From: Pseudonocardia sp. | GTDB taxonomy: Bacteria; Actinomycetota; Actinomycetes; Mycobacteriales; Pseudonocardiaceae | Assembly (NCBI RefSeq): GCF_025465255.1 | Contig: NZ_JAODNI010000053.1 | Location: forward strand, 1 to 63,012 | Length of the DNA stretch: 63,012 nucleotides | Direction: 5' to 3' | Part shown: positions 53,464 through 62,849 of the stretch, one piece after another | How the letters are laid out: the number at the start of each line of letters is the position of its first letter | Numbering within the stretch: the first letter of the stretch is position 1 | Translations under genes and position numbers: made by a program | Notes under the pieces: model-generated | Databases searched by the model: none | Told to the model about the DNA's origin: nothing | What the model saw: the letters and a program-made list of their open reading frames with translations, nothing else

Positions 53464-53951
53464 TGGCTGAGTTCCGGGTCGCCTCGGCGGACGACTGGGC
53501 CGCGATCTGGCCGATCTGGCACGCGGTCGTCGCCGCCGGGGACACCTACACGTGGTCCCCGGACACCACGGAGGAGCAGGCCCGCGCGCTGTGGATGCCG
53601 CCGCCGCCTGCGGTGACCGTCGTCGCCGAACGGGACGGCGCGGTCGTCGCCACGGCCCTGCTCAAGCCCGTGCAGTCCGGTCCGGGCGATCACGTCGCGA
53701 ACGCGGGGTTCATGGTCGACCCCGCCCGGTCCGGCGGCGGGATCGGGCGCGCGCTCGCGGAGTTCGTGCTGGACGAGGCGCGCCGCCGCGGCTACCGGGC
53801 GATGCAGTTCTCGGCCGTCGTGGCCGCGAACGTCCGGGCCGTCGGGCTGTGGACGTCGCTCGGGTTCGACATCATCGGGACGGTCCCCGAGGCGTTCCGG
53901 CACCCGACCGAGGGCCTCGTGGGGCTGCACGTCATGCACCGCGCACTCTGA
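53463..53951 (+). CDS. GNAT-family N-acetyltransferase
   Basis: A 162-aa acetyltransferase. The acetyl-CoA loop is RSGGGIGRALAEFVLDEARRRGY and the C-terminal part is NVRAVGLWTSLGFDIIGTVPEAF. It is in the group annotated as phosphinothricin-type GNATs; the substrate is unknown. ATG 53463 overlaps the dehydrogenase stop (TGATG), so it is coupled. Confidence 0.9.
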   Translation: MAEFRVASADDWAAIWPIWHAVVAAGDTYTWSPDTTEEQARALWMPPPPAVTVVAERDGAVVATALLKPVQSGPGDHVANAGFMVDPARSGGGIGRALAEFVLDEARRRGYRAMQFSAVVAANVRAVGLWTSLGFDIIGTVPEAFRHPTEGLVGLHVMHRAL

Positions 53952-53961
53952 GCACACACGA

Positions 53962-53998
53962 CGACGCCGGGCCCGCGGCGAACGCGGACCCGGCGTCG
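53962..53998. terminator. Bidirectional hairpin terminator
   Basis: CGACGCCGGG (53962-53971) pairs with CCCGGCGTCG (53989-53998), with a further inner stem after one mismatch. It sits between the convergent acetyltransferase and ctaF genes. Confidence 0.75.
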
Positions 53999-54035
53999 AG
54001 GTGCTCGGGGTGGTCGGCGACTCAGCGGTCGCGAC

Positions 54036-54434
54036 TCAGTGGTCGGCGGGCCGGATGTGGTACTCGAACACCAGGCCGCCGATCGTGATCAGCAGGACGA
54101 TCATCGCGATCACCATCAGCCAGACGTACAGGAACGCGAGGCCGATCGCGAACAGCGCCGTGGACCCGGCGACGGCGATGGGCCAGTAGCTGCCCGGTGA
54201 GAAGAAGCCGATGTCGCCGGCACCGTCGGACACCTCGGCGTCCGGGTTGTCCTCCGGGCGCTCCTCCAGCCGCCGGGACACGAACCGGAAGTACGTGCCG
54301 ATGATCAGCGAGAGGCCGGCGGTGAGGAACAGCGCGGCGATGCCGACCGGCTCGTGGCTGAGGACGGTGTAGACGATCGCGGCCAGGAAGAAGAAGCCGG
54401 TGCAGATCTCGAAGATGCGAGATTCGATCTTCAT
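54036..54434 (-). CDS. ctaF: Cytochrome c oxidase subunit 4, actinobacterial
   Basis: A 132-aa membrane protein with four hydrophobic segments (about 8-27, 28-48, 82-102 and 103-124) and a polar loop (EERPEDNPDAEVSDGAGD). This is the CtaF subunit that helps assemble the aa3 oxidase and the cytochrome bc1-aa3 supercomplex. It lies 19 bp behind ctaC. Confidence 0.93.
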   Translation of the reverse strand: MKIESRIFEICTGFFFLAAIVYTVLSHEPVGIAALFLTAGLSLIIGTYFRFVSRRLEERPEDNPDAEVSDGAGDIGFFSPGSYWPIAVAGSTALFAIGLAFLYVWLMVIAMIVLLITIGGLVFEYHIRPADH

Positions 54435-54453
54435 CGGGTGACTCCTGTCCGGA

Positions 54454-55422
54454 TCAGCGGCCGGCCGCGACGGGCTCGGTGGCCGATCGCAGGGTGCGGT
54501 CCGTTGCGAACGGGTAGGTGGTGACGGCCTGCGGTGCGCACCACTGGCCGCAGTTCAGCGTGGTGAGCGCCTCGGCCGCGGTGTAGGGCGCGCCCGTCTG
54601 CGGGTTCGTGGCCTTGCGCAGCTGGATGTAGCGGTCGTAGAGCGCCGGCTGCAGCGCACGGACCTCGAAGTTCATCGACGCGTGGTAGGTGCCGCAGAGC
54701 TCGGCGCAGCGTCCGACGAAGGCGCCTTCGCGCTCGATGCGGTCGATGGCGACGGTCTTGTCCGTGTCGTTCTTGTCCGGCATCGGGAAGACGTCCCGCT
54801 TGAACAGGAACTCCGGCACGAAGAAGCTGTGGATCACGTCGTTGGACGAGAGCGTGAATTCGATGCTCCGGTCCGTCGGCAACACCAGCAGCGGGATCTC
54901 GGTCGACGTGCCGATCGTCTCGACGGGGGCGTTCGTCCCGGTGACGTTCTGGCCGGTGTAGTCGAACTTCCAGTTCCATTGGAACGCGGTGACCGCGACC
55001 CGGACGTCGGGGGCCGGGTCGGACTTGTCGACGTAGTTCTGCACCCTGACGGTGAAGCCGAAGAGCACCGCCACGATGATCGTGGGGACGATGGTGAAGA
55101 CGATCTCGACGGGCAGGTTGTACTGCGTCTGCCGCGGCGGGGTGTCGTCGTCGCCCTTCCTCTTGCGGTGGAAGGCGATCGCCCAGAACATCGCGCCCCA
55201 GGTGATGACGCCCACGATCAGCGCCGCGATCGCCGCCCACGTCCAGAGGGTGCGCATCTGCAGCGACTCGGGGGTGACGCCCACCGGCCAGCCGAAGCGG
55301 ATGACCTCCTCGACGGAGCACCCGGTCAACAGCGGGACGGCGACGACCGCGAGCGCGGCCAGCTTCGCCACCCGCTTGAACCCCGTGCGGCCACGGACTG
55401 CTCCGCGCTCTGCTCGGCCCAC
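54454..55422 (-). CDS. ctaC: Cytochrome c oxidase subunit II
   Basis: A 322-aa lipoprotein. The lipobox LLTGC (Cys about 35) follows a signal peptide, then two helices, and a cupredoxin domain with the CuA site: His in VIHSFFVPE, CAELCGTYHASM with both Cys and His, and a Met. It receives electrons from the bc1 complex. The divergent neighbour asnB matches the mycobacterial order. Confidence 0.96.
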   Translation of the reverse strand: MGRAERGAVRGRTGFKRVAKLAALAVVAVPLLTGCSVEEVIRFGWPVGVTPESLQMRTLWTWAAIAALIVGVITWGAMFWAIAFHRKRKGDDDTPPRQTQYNLPVEIVFTIVPTIIVAVLFGFTVRVQNYVDKSDPAPDVRVAVTAFQWNWKFDYTGQNVTGTNAPVETIGTSTEIPLLVLPTDRSIEFTLSSNDVIHSFFVPEFLFKRDVFPMPDKNDTDKTVAIDRIEREGAFVGRCAELCGTYHASMNFEVRALQPALYDRYIQLRKATNPQTGAPYTAAEALTTLNCGQWCAPQAVTTYPFATDRTLRSATEPVAAGR

Positions 55423-55668
55423 TGCTGGCCGCCTCCCCTACCGTCGTTCCCGCGCCCGGCTGTGCGCCGGGCCGCGCGTGAAGCTGAAGCTGAAGAACCT
55501 GTCCACCTGCGGTTCCGCCGGAACGTCACCACATCGGCCGAGCCCGCGGAACCCGCACTTTCGACCTGGCGTAGAGCCTAGCCGAGCAGATCGGTCGACG
55601 GCGCGTCCGGGGTCTCAAGAGGGGACCGCCGCGGCACGTCCGGGAGTGCTTGCGCATACTTGCTCGCT

Positions 55669-57600
55669 GTGTGCGGCTTGCTGGGACTGCTGACCGCCGG
55701 GGCTGACGCGGCCGACCGGACCGGACCGATCGCGGAGGCTCTGAGGTGTCAACGACACCGGGGCCCCGACGAGAGCGGAACCTGGAACGACGACGACGTC
55801 GTACTGGGGTTCAACCGCTTGTCGATCATCGACGTGGACGGCTCCCACCAGCCGTTGCAGTACGAGGGTGGGCGCTACACGATCATCTTCAACGGCGAGA
55901 TCTACAACTACCTCGAGCTGCGCGAGGAGCTGGCCCGCGACCACGGCGCCACCTTCGCGACCGAGGGCGACACCGAGGCCGTCGTGGCCGCCTACCACCA
56001 CTGGGGTGCGGACGCGGTCCCCCGGCTGCGCGGGATGTTCTCGTTCCTGATCTGGGACGCCGAGGAGCGCCTGCTCTTCTGCGCGCGGGACCCCTTCGGC
56101 ATCAAGCCGCTGTTCTACGCCACCGGGCCGACCGGCACGGCGTTCGCCAGCGAGAAGAAGAGCCTTCTCGAGCTCGCCGGCGAGCTGGGCATCCTGAGCG
56201 ATCTGGACCCGGCCGCGTTGCAGCTCTACCTGACCCTGCAGTACGTCCCCGAGCCGCGGACCCTGCACCGCTCGATCCGGCGCGTCGAGTCCGGCACGCA
56301 CGTCACCGTGCGGCCGACCGGCGAGGTCGTCGAGAAGCGGTACTTCACCCCGACGTTCCTGTCGCTGCCGTCGCACGCGCCGGCCAGCGCGAAGGCCGAG
56401 GCCATCGTGCACGGCGAGATCGCGGACGTCCTGCGGGACTCGGTGGCCAAGCACATGCGGGCCGACGTGACGGTGGGCGCCTTCCTCTCCGGCGGCATCG
56501 ACTCGACGGCGATCGCGGCGCTGGCCAAGGAGCACAACCCGGACCTGATCACCTTCACCACCGGGTTCGAGCGCGAGGGCTACTCCGAGGTCGACGTGGC
56601 GGCGGAGTCCGCGGCGGCGATCGGCGTCAAGCACGTGGTCCGCACCGTGACCGCGGACGAGATGATGGAGGCTCTGCCGCTGATCACCTGGTACCTCGAC
56701 GACCCGGTGGCGGACCCGGCGCTGGTCCCGCTGTGGTTCATCGCCCGCGAGGCGCGCCGCCACGTCAAGGTCGTCCTGTCCGGCGAGGGCGCGGACGAGC
56801 TGTTCGGCGGCTACACGATCTACCGCGAGCCGTTGTCGCTCGCCCCGTTCGAGAAGGTCCCCGGCACGCTGCGTCCGTTGCTCGGCCGGGCGTCGCGACG
56901 CCTGCCCGAGGGCCTGCGCGGCAAGGACCTGCTGCGGCGCGGCGCACTCTCGCTGGAGCAGCGCTACTACGGCAACGCCCGCATCTTCCGGGACGACCAG
57001 CTGCACTCGATCCTGCGCCAGTACGACCCGCGGGTCAGCCACGCCGACGTCACCGCCGAGCACTACAAGGCGTCGGAGAAGTGGGACGCCGTCGCGCGGA
57101 TGCAGCACGTGGACCTGTTCACCTGGCTGCGCGGGGACATCCTGGTCAAGGCGGACAAGATGACCATGGCGAACTCGCTCGAGCTGCGGGTGCCGTTCCT
57201 GGACCCCGAGGTCTTCAGGGTCGCCTCGGCGCTGCCGCTGGAGCAGAAGATCACCTCGGGCGCGCGGGGCACCACGAAGTACGCGCTGCGCCGCTCGCTC
57301 GAGGGCATCGTCCCGCCGCACGTGCTGCACCGGAAGAAGCTCGGCTTCCCGGTCCCGATCCGGCACTGGCTGCGCGACGAGATGTACGCCTGGGCGCGGG
57401 ACATCATCCGGGACTCGGACGCGGGACACCTGGTGGACCTGCCGGCCGTGCAGTCCCTGCTCGACGCGCACCGGGAGGGCCCGGTGGACCACAGCCGCCG
57501 GATCTGGACCCTGCTGGTCTTCCTGCTCTGGCACGGCATCTTCGTCGAGCGCCGGATCAGCCCGAAGATCCCGGAGCCGGTCTACCCCGTCCGCATCTAG
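55669..57600 (+). CDS. asnB: Asparagine synthase (glutamine-hydrolysing)
   Basis: A 643-aa class II amidotransferase. GTG 55669 was chosen so that, after Met removal, Cys2 (MCGLLGLL) is the N-terminal nucleophile. The glutaminase part has RHRGPDESGTW and FNGEIYNY; the synthetase part has SGGIDSTAIA (ATP pyrophosphatase loop) and SGEGADELFGGY. The same divergence from ctaC is seen in mycobacteria, where the gene also affects amidation of cell-wall peptides. Confidence 0.95.
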   Translation: MCGLLGLLTAGADAADRTGPIAEALRCQRHRGPDESGTWNDDDVVLGFNRLSIIDVDGSHQPLQYEGGRYTIIFNGEIYNYLELREELARDHGATFATEGDTEAVVAAYHHWGADAVPRLRGMFSFLIWDAEERLLFCARDPFGIKPLFYATGPTGTAFASEKKSLLELAGELGILSDLDPAALQLYLTLQYVPEPRTLHRSIRRVESGTHVTVRPTGEVVEKRYFTPTFLSLPSHAPASAKAEAIVHGEIADVLRDSVAKHMRADVTVGAFLSGGIDSTAIAALAKEHNPDLITFTTGFEREGYSEVDVAAESAAAIGVKHVVRTVTADEMMEALPLITWYLDDPVADPALVPLWFIAREARRHVKVVLSGEGADELFGGYTIYREPLSLAPFEKVPGTLRPLLGRASRRLPEGLRGKDLLRRGALSLEQRYYGNARIFRDDQLHSILRQYDPRVSHADVTAEHYKASEKWDAVARMQHVDLFTWLRGDILVKADKMTMANSLELRVPFLDPEVFRVASALPLEQKITSGARGTTKYALRRSLEGIVPPHVLHRKKLGFPVPIRHWLRDEMYAWARDIIRDSDAGHLVDLPAVQSLLDAHREGPVDHSRRIWTLLVFLLWHGIFVERRISPKIPEPVYPVRI

Positions 57601-58100
57601 CCGGGCCCCCGGCCCGCCGGCCTGCGGCCCCGCGAGTCGGGGTGTACAGCCGCGCGAGTCGGCGCCTAAGGGCGCGCGAGTCGGTACCACCGGCTCGCGC
57701 GCCGCGCTTCAGCGGCCTCCGAGTCGCGCTTCAGGGACCGACGGGTCGCGGTATGCCCTGTACCTCCGCGCCGCACGCGGCCCCGGCCGGCCGGACCGGC
57801 CGGACTCAGGGGTATCGCGCAGGTCAGAAGCCCGGTCCCCCGTCGACTCCCCCGGCCCGAAGCGCGCAGGTCCGAATCCACCAGGCCCGTGGCGCGCGCC
57901 CGTCGTGCAGGCCTCCGAGGAGCGGGGCCCACCGAACCCTGCGGCCACGAGCGCGGGATCGGGCAGATCCGCCCGGGTCCGACCCGCGAGGCCCCAGGTC
58001 GCGACCGCAGGATCCCAGGTCGCGCCTCGCCCGGTCGTGGAGCGCGACTCGCGGGGCCCTGGGGCCGGCTCGCGGAGCGGTCCGGGCCGGGCCGGTCGGG
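57601..58100. other. 500-bp intergenic region with short repeats
   Basis: No supportable gene. Besides the three 22-bp-spaced repeats at 57631-57684, related words (GAGTCGCG, GGTCGCG, CGCGACTCG, CAGGTCGCG) recur along the whole gap on both strands, giving a patchwork look typical of degenerate extragenic repeats. One leftward frame carries them but has no family. Confidence 0.6.
57631..57684 (+). repeat. Three CGCGAGTCGG copies spaced exactly 22 bp
   Basis: CGCGAGTCGG occurs at 57631, 57653 and 57675; the 12 bp between copies differ except that they end in CG or C. The regular spacing, about two helical turns, suggests protein binding on one face of the DNA or a short tandem array. It lies 30 bp after asnB. 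Confidence 0.7.
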
Positions 58101-59084
<984 letters not shown>

Positions 59085-59103
59085 TCACCTTACGCCGAAC
59101 AGC

Positions 59104-59152
59104 ACGGACCCCCACGTCGAGGAGAGGTGATCTCCCCGACGCGGGGGTCCGT
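59104..59152 (-). terminator. Terminator after the erpA-like gene
   Basis: ACGGACCCCC (59104-59113) pairs with GGGGGTCCGT (59143-59152), and after one mismatch CGTCG/CGACG pairs further. It lies just beyond the iron-sulfur carrier stop and before the kinase start. Confidence 0.75.
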
Positions 59153-59170
59153 GGAACTACTGGCGGGTGC

Positions 59171-59539
59171 TCAGTTGAACGAGTCCCCGCAGGCGCACGA
59201 GCCGCCGGCGTTCGGGTTGTCGATCGTGAAGCCCTGCTTCTCGATGGTGTCGACGAAGTCGATGACCGCACCCTGCAGGTACGGCGCGCTCATCCGGTCC
59301 ACGCCGACCTTGAGGCCGTGGTAGTCGCGGAACAGATCGCCGTCGAGGGACCGGTCGTCGAAGAAGAGCTGGTAGCGCAGGCCCGCGCAGCCACCGGGCT
59401 GGACGGCGATGCGCAGGTGCATGTCGTCCCGGCCCTCCTGCTCCAGCAGGGTGCGGGCCTTGATCGCGGCGTTGTCGGTGAGCTCGACACCGTGCGTCTC
59501 GGTCGCGGCGTCGCTCTGGACGGTGTTCTCGACGGTCAT
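59171..59539 (-). CDS. erpA: A-type iron-sulfur carrier (HesB/IscA/ErpA)
   Basis: A 122-aa Fe-S insertion protein. The three Cys ligands are in QPGGCAGLRYQ and the C-terminal GGSCACGDSFN. It matches mycobacterial Rv2204c in context. It delivers Fe-S clusters to apoproteins. ATG 59539 was chosen; the frame opens at 59557. Confidence 0.93.
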   Translation of the reverse strand: MTVENTVQSDAATETHGVELTDNAAIKARTLLEQEGRDDMHLRIAVQPGGCAGLRYQLFFDDRSLDGDLFRDYHGLKVGVDRMSAPYLQGAVIDFVDTIEKQGFTIDNPNAGGSCACGDSFN

Positions 59540-59639
59540 GACCTCTCCCAACAGCACACGGGGTCAGATCTGTTCCCGACGTCGCCGGGAATCGTGCCGT
59601 GTCTCGCCGACCATAGTAGGCGTCCGATCCGGTGTCGGT

Positions 59640-59931
59640 CAGCCCGGCGGCCGTGACGACGCCGTCCGCACGGTGATCCGAGTCACCGGCTCCACTGCGT
59701 GCCGACGTGCGCGGTGAGCGCCGCGAGGGTCGAAGCAGCCCTCCCCGGTGAGCACGAGCCCCGGTCGGCCGTCGAACGCGGCCTCGAGGCCGGGAGGTTC
59801 GACGTCCGGGAGCGGCAGCACCGTGGTCTCGTCGCCCGGTGCGCCCCGCCTCCAGCCCTCCGCGATCGCCGCGCCGCCTCCACCGCGCCGAGCGTTCCGG
59901 CGAAGGACGACGGGGCCACCAGTACGCGCAC
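59640..59931 (-). pseudogene. Internally deleted glycerate kinase
   Basis: From GTG 59931 the frame reads VRVLVAPSSFAGTLGAVEAA, the start of a glycerate kinase. After a shift near 59865 it continues AIAEGWRRGAPGDETTVLPL, then jumps to GLVLTGEGCFDPR, a motif normally some 250 residues later, and ends after another shift near 59725 in TLAALTAHVGTQWS. About 290 bp remain of a gene normally over 1 kb. In mycobacteria a full glycerate-kinase gene sits at this spot (Rv2205c). Confidence 0.8.
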
Positions 59932-59975
59932 GGGCGGCAGGGTAACGGCCCAGCTCAGCCCGTACGCTGTGCCAC

Positions 59976-60617
59976 GTGAGGTTCCTGCGCCGCTCCGACG
60001 AGCCGTCAACGACCGTGACCCAGGCCGACGCCAAGCCGTCCGCCGACGCCGACGGGGTGCGCGTCGGGGGGAAGTCGGTCGGGAAGGGCCGCCCCACCCC
60101 CAAGCGCCGCGACGCGGAGGGCCGCCGCCGCGGGCCGGCACCGGCCCCGCCGCGGACGCAGCGCGAGGCGTCGAAGCTCGCGCGGCAGAACCGCCCGAAC
60201 AAGGACGAACGGCGCGCGCAGGCCACCGAGCGTCGCCGTCGGATGGACGCGGGCGACGACAAGGTCCTGCTCCCCCGGGACCGCGGACCGGTCAAGGCCT
60301 ACGTGCGCGACGTCGTGGACTCCCGCCCGCACCTCATGGGCCTGTTCATGCCGCTCGCCGTGGTCGTGCTGATCTCGGTGCTGCTGCCGATCCCCGCGGC
60401 GCAGCAGTACCTGAGCCTGTTCAGCCTGGTCGCGCTCGCGGTGATGGTCGCCGAGGGCGTCACGCTCGGGATCCGGACCACCAAGAAGGCCCGCGCGAAG
60501 TTCCCGGAGGAGAACATCAGCGGCCTGGGCACCGGCTGGTACGCCTTCACCCGCGCCAGCCAGCTGCGCAAGCTGCGAGTTCCGAAGCCCAAGGTGCAGC
60601 GCGGGGCTCAGGTCTGA
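59976..60617 (+). CDS. DUF3043 membrane protein
   Basis: A 213-aa protein of an actinobacterial family with unknown function (Rv2206-like by context). A basic, disordered N-terminus (about 1-100) includes a GKGRPTPKRRDAE motif. It precedes two membrane helices (about 122-140 and 146-165) and a basic C-tail. It starts at GTG 59976. Confidence 0.9.
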   Translation: MRFLRRSDEPSTTVTQADAKPSADADGVRVGGKSVGKGRPTPKRRDAEGRRRGPAPAPPRTQREASKLARQNRPNKDERRAQATERRRRMDAGDDKVLLPRDRGPVKAYVRDVVDSRPHLMGLFMPLAVVVLISVLLPIPAAQQYLSLFSLVALAVMVAEGVTLGIRTTKKARAKFPEENISGLGTGWYAFTRASQLRKLRVPKPKVQRGAQV

Positions 60618-60635
60618 TCGGGGACTGATCCCGGT

Positions 60636-60845
60636 CTAGCCCTCCTGCAGCGACATCGGCCCGTAGACCTTCTCCCCGGAGTCGTCGAGCAGGTCGACGG
60701 CGTCGATCCCGGCTTCCCGCAGGTCCTCCCAGGTGTCGCCGAACCACGCCTCGGCCTCGGCCTGGTCGTCGAACTCCTCGGGTGCGTCGGCGGGCGGGGC
60801 GGTCTCCGCGCCGCTCGCGTCGAGGTACCTCCATCGGAACGCCAT
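60636..60845 (-). CDS. Conserved-type 69-aa acidic protein
   Basis: A small acidic protein (MAFRWRYLDASGAETAPPAD ... EAEAWFGDTWEDLREAGIDA). It looks like the short acidic hypothetical proteins found near cobU/cobT in actinobacteria. ATG 60845 was chosen over a longer frame. Function unknown. Confidence 0.75.
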   Translation of the reverse strand: MAFRWRYLDASGAETAPPADAPEEFDDQAEAEAWFGDTWEDLREAGIDAVDLLDDSGEKVYGPMSLQEG

Positions 60846-60949
60846 GACCGGGAACCCTAACGCCCCGGCCTGCGTCCGGAACCGGACGCTCCTACCGTGG
60901 TCGGACATCTCCGGCGCTGTATCTCCGACGCGACGAGGAGCGGTAGCCC

Positions 60950-62293
60950 ATGACCGAGGCGTCACCCCGTAGGACCGAGGCCTTCCTACCGCCCACGCCG
61001 CCCACCGGGGCGAAGGCGAAGTTCAGACAGCTCGGACCCGGCCTGCTCGCGGCCGCCACCGGCGTCGGCGCCGGGGACCTCGTCGCGACCATGGTCGCGG
61101 GCGCGGAGTACGGCACCGCCCTGCTGTGGGCCGCGCTCCTCGGCACCGCCCTCAAGCTCGCGCTCGGCGAGGGCGTCGGCCGCTGGCACCTCGCCTCCGG
61201 CTCCACCCTGCTCGACGGCTGGCGCCGGCTCGGCCGCTGGGCCACCGGCTTCTTCGGCGTCTACATCGTGATCTGGGGCTTCGTCTACGGCGCGACGGCC
61301 ATGTCCGCCGTCGGGCTGCCCCTCAACGCCCTGTTCGGCGGCCTGTCCGTGCGGTACTGGGCGATGATCGCCGGCGTCGTCGGGCTCGCCCTGGTGTGGG
61401 CGCAGCGGTACCACTTCTTCGAGAAGTTCATGACGGTGCTGGTGCTGATCAAGTTCGTCTCCGTCGTGTCCATCGCGGTCCTCGTCTCGCCCGACCTGGG
61501 CAACCTGGCCGACGGTCTCGTCCCTCGTCTGCCGGACGGCTCGGCGGTCTACGTGCTCGGCCTGATCGGCGGCGTCGGTGGCACGATCACGATGGCGGCC
61601 TACGGCTACTGGTTGTTCGCGAAGGGCTGGAAGGGCACCGGCTGGCTGTCGATGATGCGGCTGGACAACGCCGTCGGGTACGTCATGACCGGCATCTTCG
61701 TGGTCGCGATGCTGATCGTCGGCTCCACGATCCTGTTCGGCCAGAACCTCACCGAGTCCGACAGCGGTCTGCTGACCCTCGGTACCGCGCTGGCCGAGCG
61801 CTACGGCGACTGGTCCCGGATCCTCTTCCTGGTCGGCTTCCTCGCCGTGACCTCCACGTCCCTGCTCGGCGTGTGGAACGGCGTCAGCCTGCTGTTCGCG
61901 GACTGGGTGCGGATCATCCGGCTGCCGCACGGCGCCGCGGCGGAGGTGGGCGCCGAGGCCGTGGTGCCCGGCGAGGCGAGGAAGGCCGACGAGAAGGGGT
62001 ACAAGGCCGTCGCCGTCGAGAAGTCGCTGCCGTTCCGCGGGTACCTGCTCTGGCTGACGCTGCCGCCGATGGCGCTGCTGTTCATCGACAAGCCCTTCGG
62101 CCTCACGCTCGTCTACGGCGTGCTGGGCTCGGTGTTCATGCCGTTCCTCGCGATCACGTTGCTGCTGCTGCTGAACTCGAAGCGCGTCGTCGGCGAGGGG
62201 CGTTCGGGCTGGCTGTCCAACATCCTGCTCGGCGCGGCGTCCGCGCTGTTCCTGGTGCTGCTGGTGACGGACCTGGCCGGCCGCTTCGGCTGA
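60950..62293 (+). CDS. NRAMP-related transporter with non-canonical metal site
   Basis: A 447-aa, 11-helix protein of the NRAMP superfamily (KFRQLGPGLLAAATGVGAGD at the start, GTITMAAYGYWLFAKGW at helix 6). Canonical NRAMP carriers have DPGN in helix 1 and MPH in helix 6; here these read GAGD and AAYG, so Mn/Fe transport is doubtful. ATG 60950 is used. The stop is 14 bp before cobU, suggesting one operon and a role tied to cobamide assembly, for example cobalt or a precursor (inference). Confidence 0.85.
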   Translation: MTEASPRRTEAFLPPTPPTGAKAKFRQLGPGLLAAATGVGAGDLVATMVAGAEYGTALLWAALLGTALKLALGEGVGRWHLASGSTLLDGWRRLGRWATGFFGVYIVIWGFVYGATAMSAVGLPLNALFGGLSVRYWAMIAGVVGLALVWAQRYHFFEKFMTVLVLIKFVSVVSIAVLVSPDLGNLADGLVPRLPDGSAVYVLGLIGGVGGTITMAAYGYWLFAKGWKGTGWLSMMRLDNAVGYVMTGIFVVAMLIVGSTILFGQNLTESDSGLLTLGTALAERYGDWSRILFLVGFLAVTSTSLLGVWNGVSLLFADWVRIIRLPHGAAAEVGAEAVVPGEARKADEKGYKAVAVEKSLPFRGYLLWLTLPPMALLFIDKPFGLTLVYGVLGSVFMPFLAITLLLLLNSKRVVGEGRSGWLSNILLGAASALFLVLLVTDLAGRFG

Positions 62294-62307
62294 GCTAGCG
62301 TGATCGC

Positions 62308-62829
62308 GTGACGCGCACGCTGGTCCTGGGCGGGACCCGGTCCGGAAAGTCCCGCTATGCGGAGGACCTGCTGCCCGCCGACGCCGAGGTCCGCTACGCC
62401 GCCACCGCCCGCCGGCATCGGGGCGACGCGGACTGGGACGCGCGGATCGAGTCGCACCGCGCCCGTCGTCCGGCCGGGTGGACCACCGTCGAGGACCCGG
62501 ACCTCGTCGCGGAGATCGCCCGCGGCGGGGTCCTGCTCGTGGACGACCTCGCCACCTGGCTCACCGGGATCCTCGACGACGCCGGCGCCTGGGACGCCCG
62601 GCCGCTCCCGCCGTCGGTCGGCGAGGCGGTCGCCGCCCTGGTCAGGGCGGTGGCCGAGGCCCCGGGTGAGCTCGTGATCGTCTCCGCGGAGGTGGGCCTG
62701 GGGGTCGTCCCGGAGACGCGCTCGGGCCGGCTGTTCCGCGACGAGCTGGGCGCGGCCAACGCCGCGCTCGCGGCGGTGTGCGACGAGGTGCTGCTCCTCG
62801 TGGCCGGGCTGCCCGTACGGCTCAGGTGA
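62308..62829 (+). CDS. cobU: Adenosylcobinamide kinase/guanylyltransferase
   Basis: A 173-aa bifunctional CobU of the cobalamin nucleotide-loop pathway: it phosphorylates adenosylcobinamide and transfers GMP. P-loop GGTRSGKSRYAE (about 7-18), guanylylation His in ESHRARRP (about 50), and VSAEVGLGVVPETRSGRLFRD are diagnostic. GTG 62308 is used. cobT follows after 20 bp. Confidence 0.95.
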   Translation: MTRTLVLGGTRSGKSRYAEDLLPADAEVRYAATARRHRGDADWDARIESHRARRPAGWTTVEDPDLVAEIARGGVLLVDDLATWLTGILDDAGAWDARPLPPSVGEAVAALVRAVAEAPGELVIVSAEVGLGVVPETRSGRLFRDELGAANAALAAVCDEVLLLVAGLPVRLR

Positions 62830-62849
62830 CGGCCCGGTAGGAAGAGCGC

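Noticed and set aside
57601..57730. CRISPR array after asnB
   Set aside because: Repeats are only 10 bp with 12-bp spacers, there are three copies and no cas genes; it does not fit a CRISPR.
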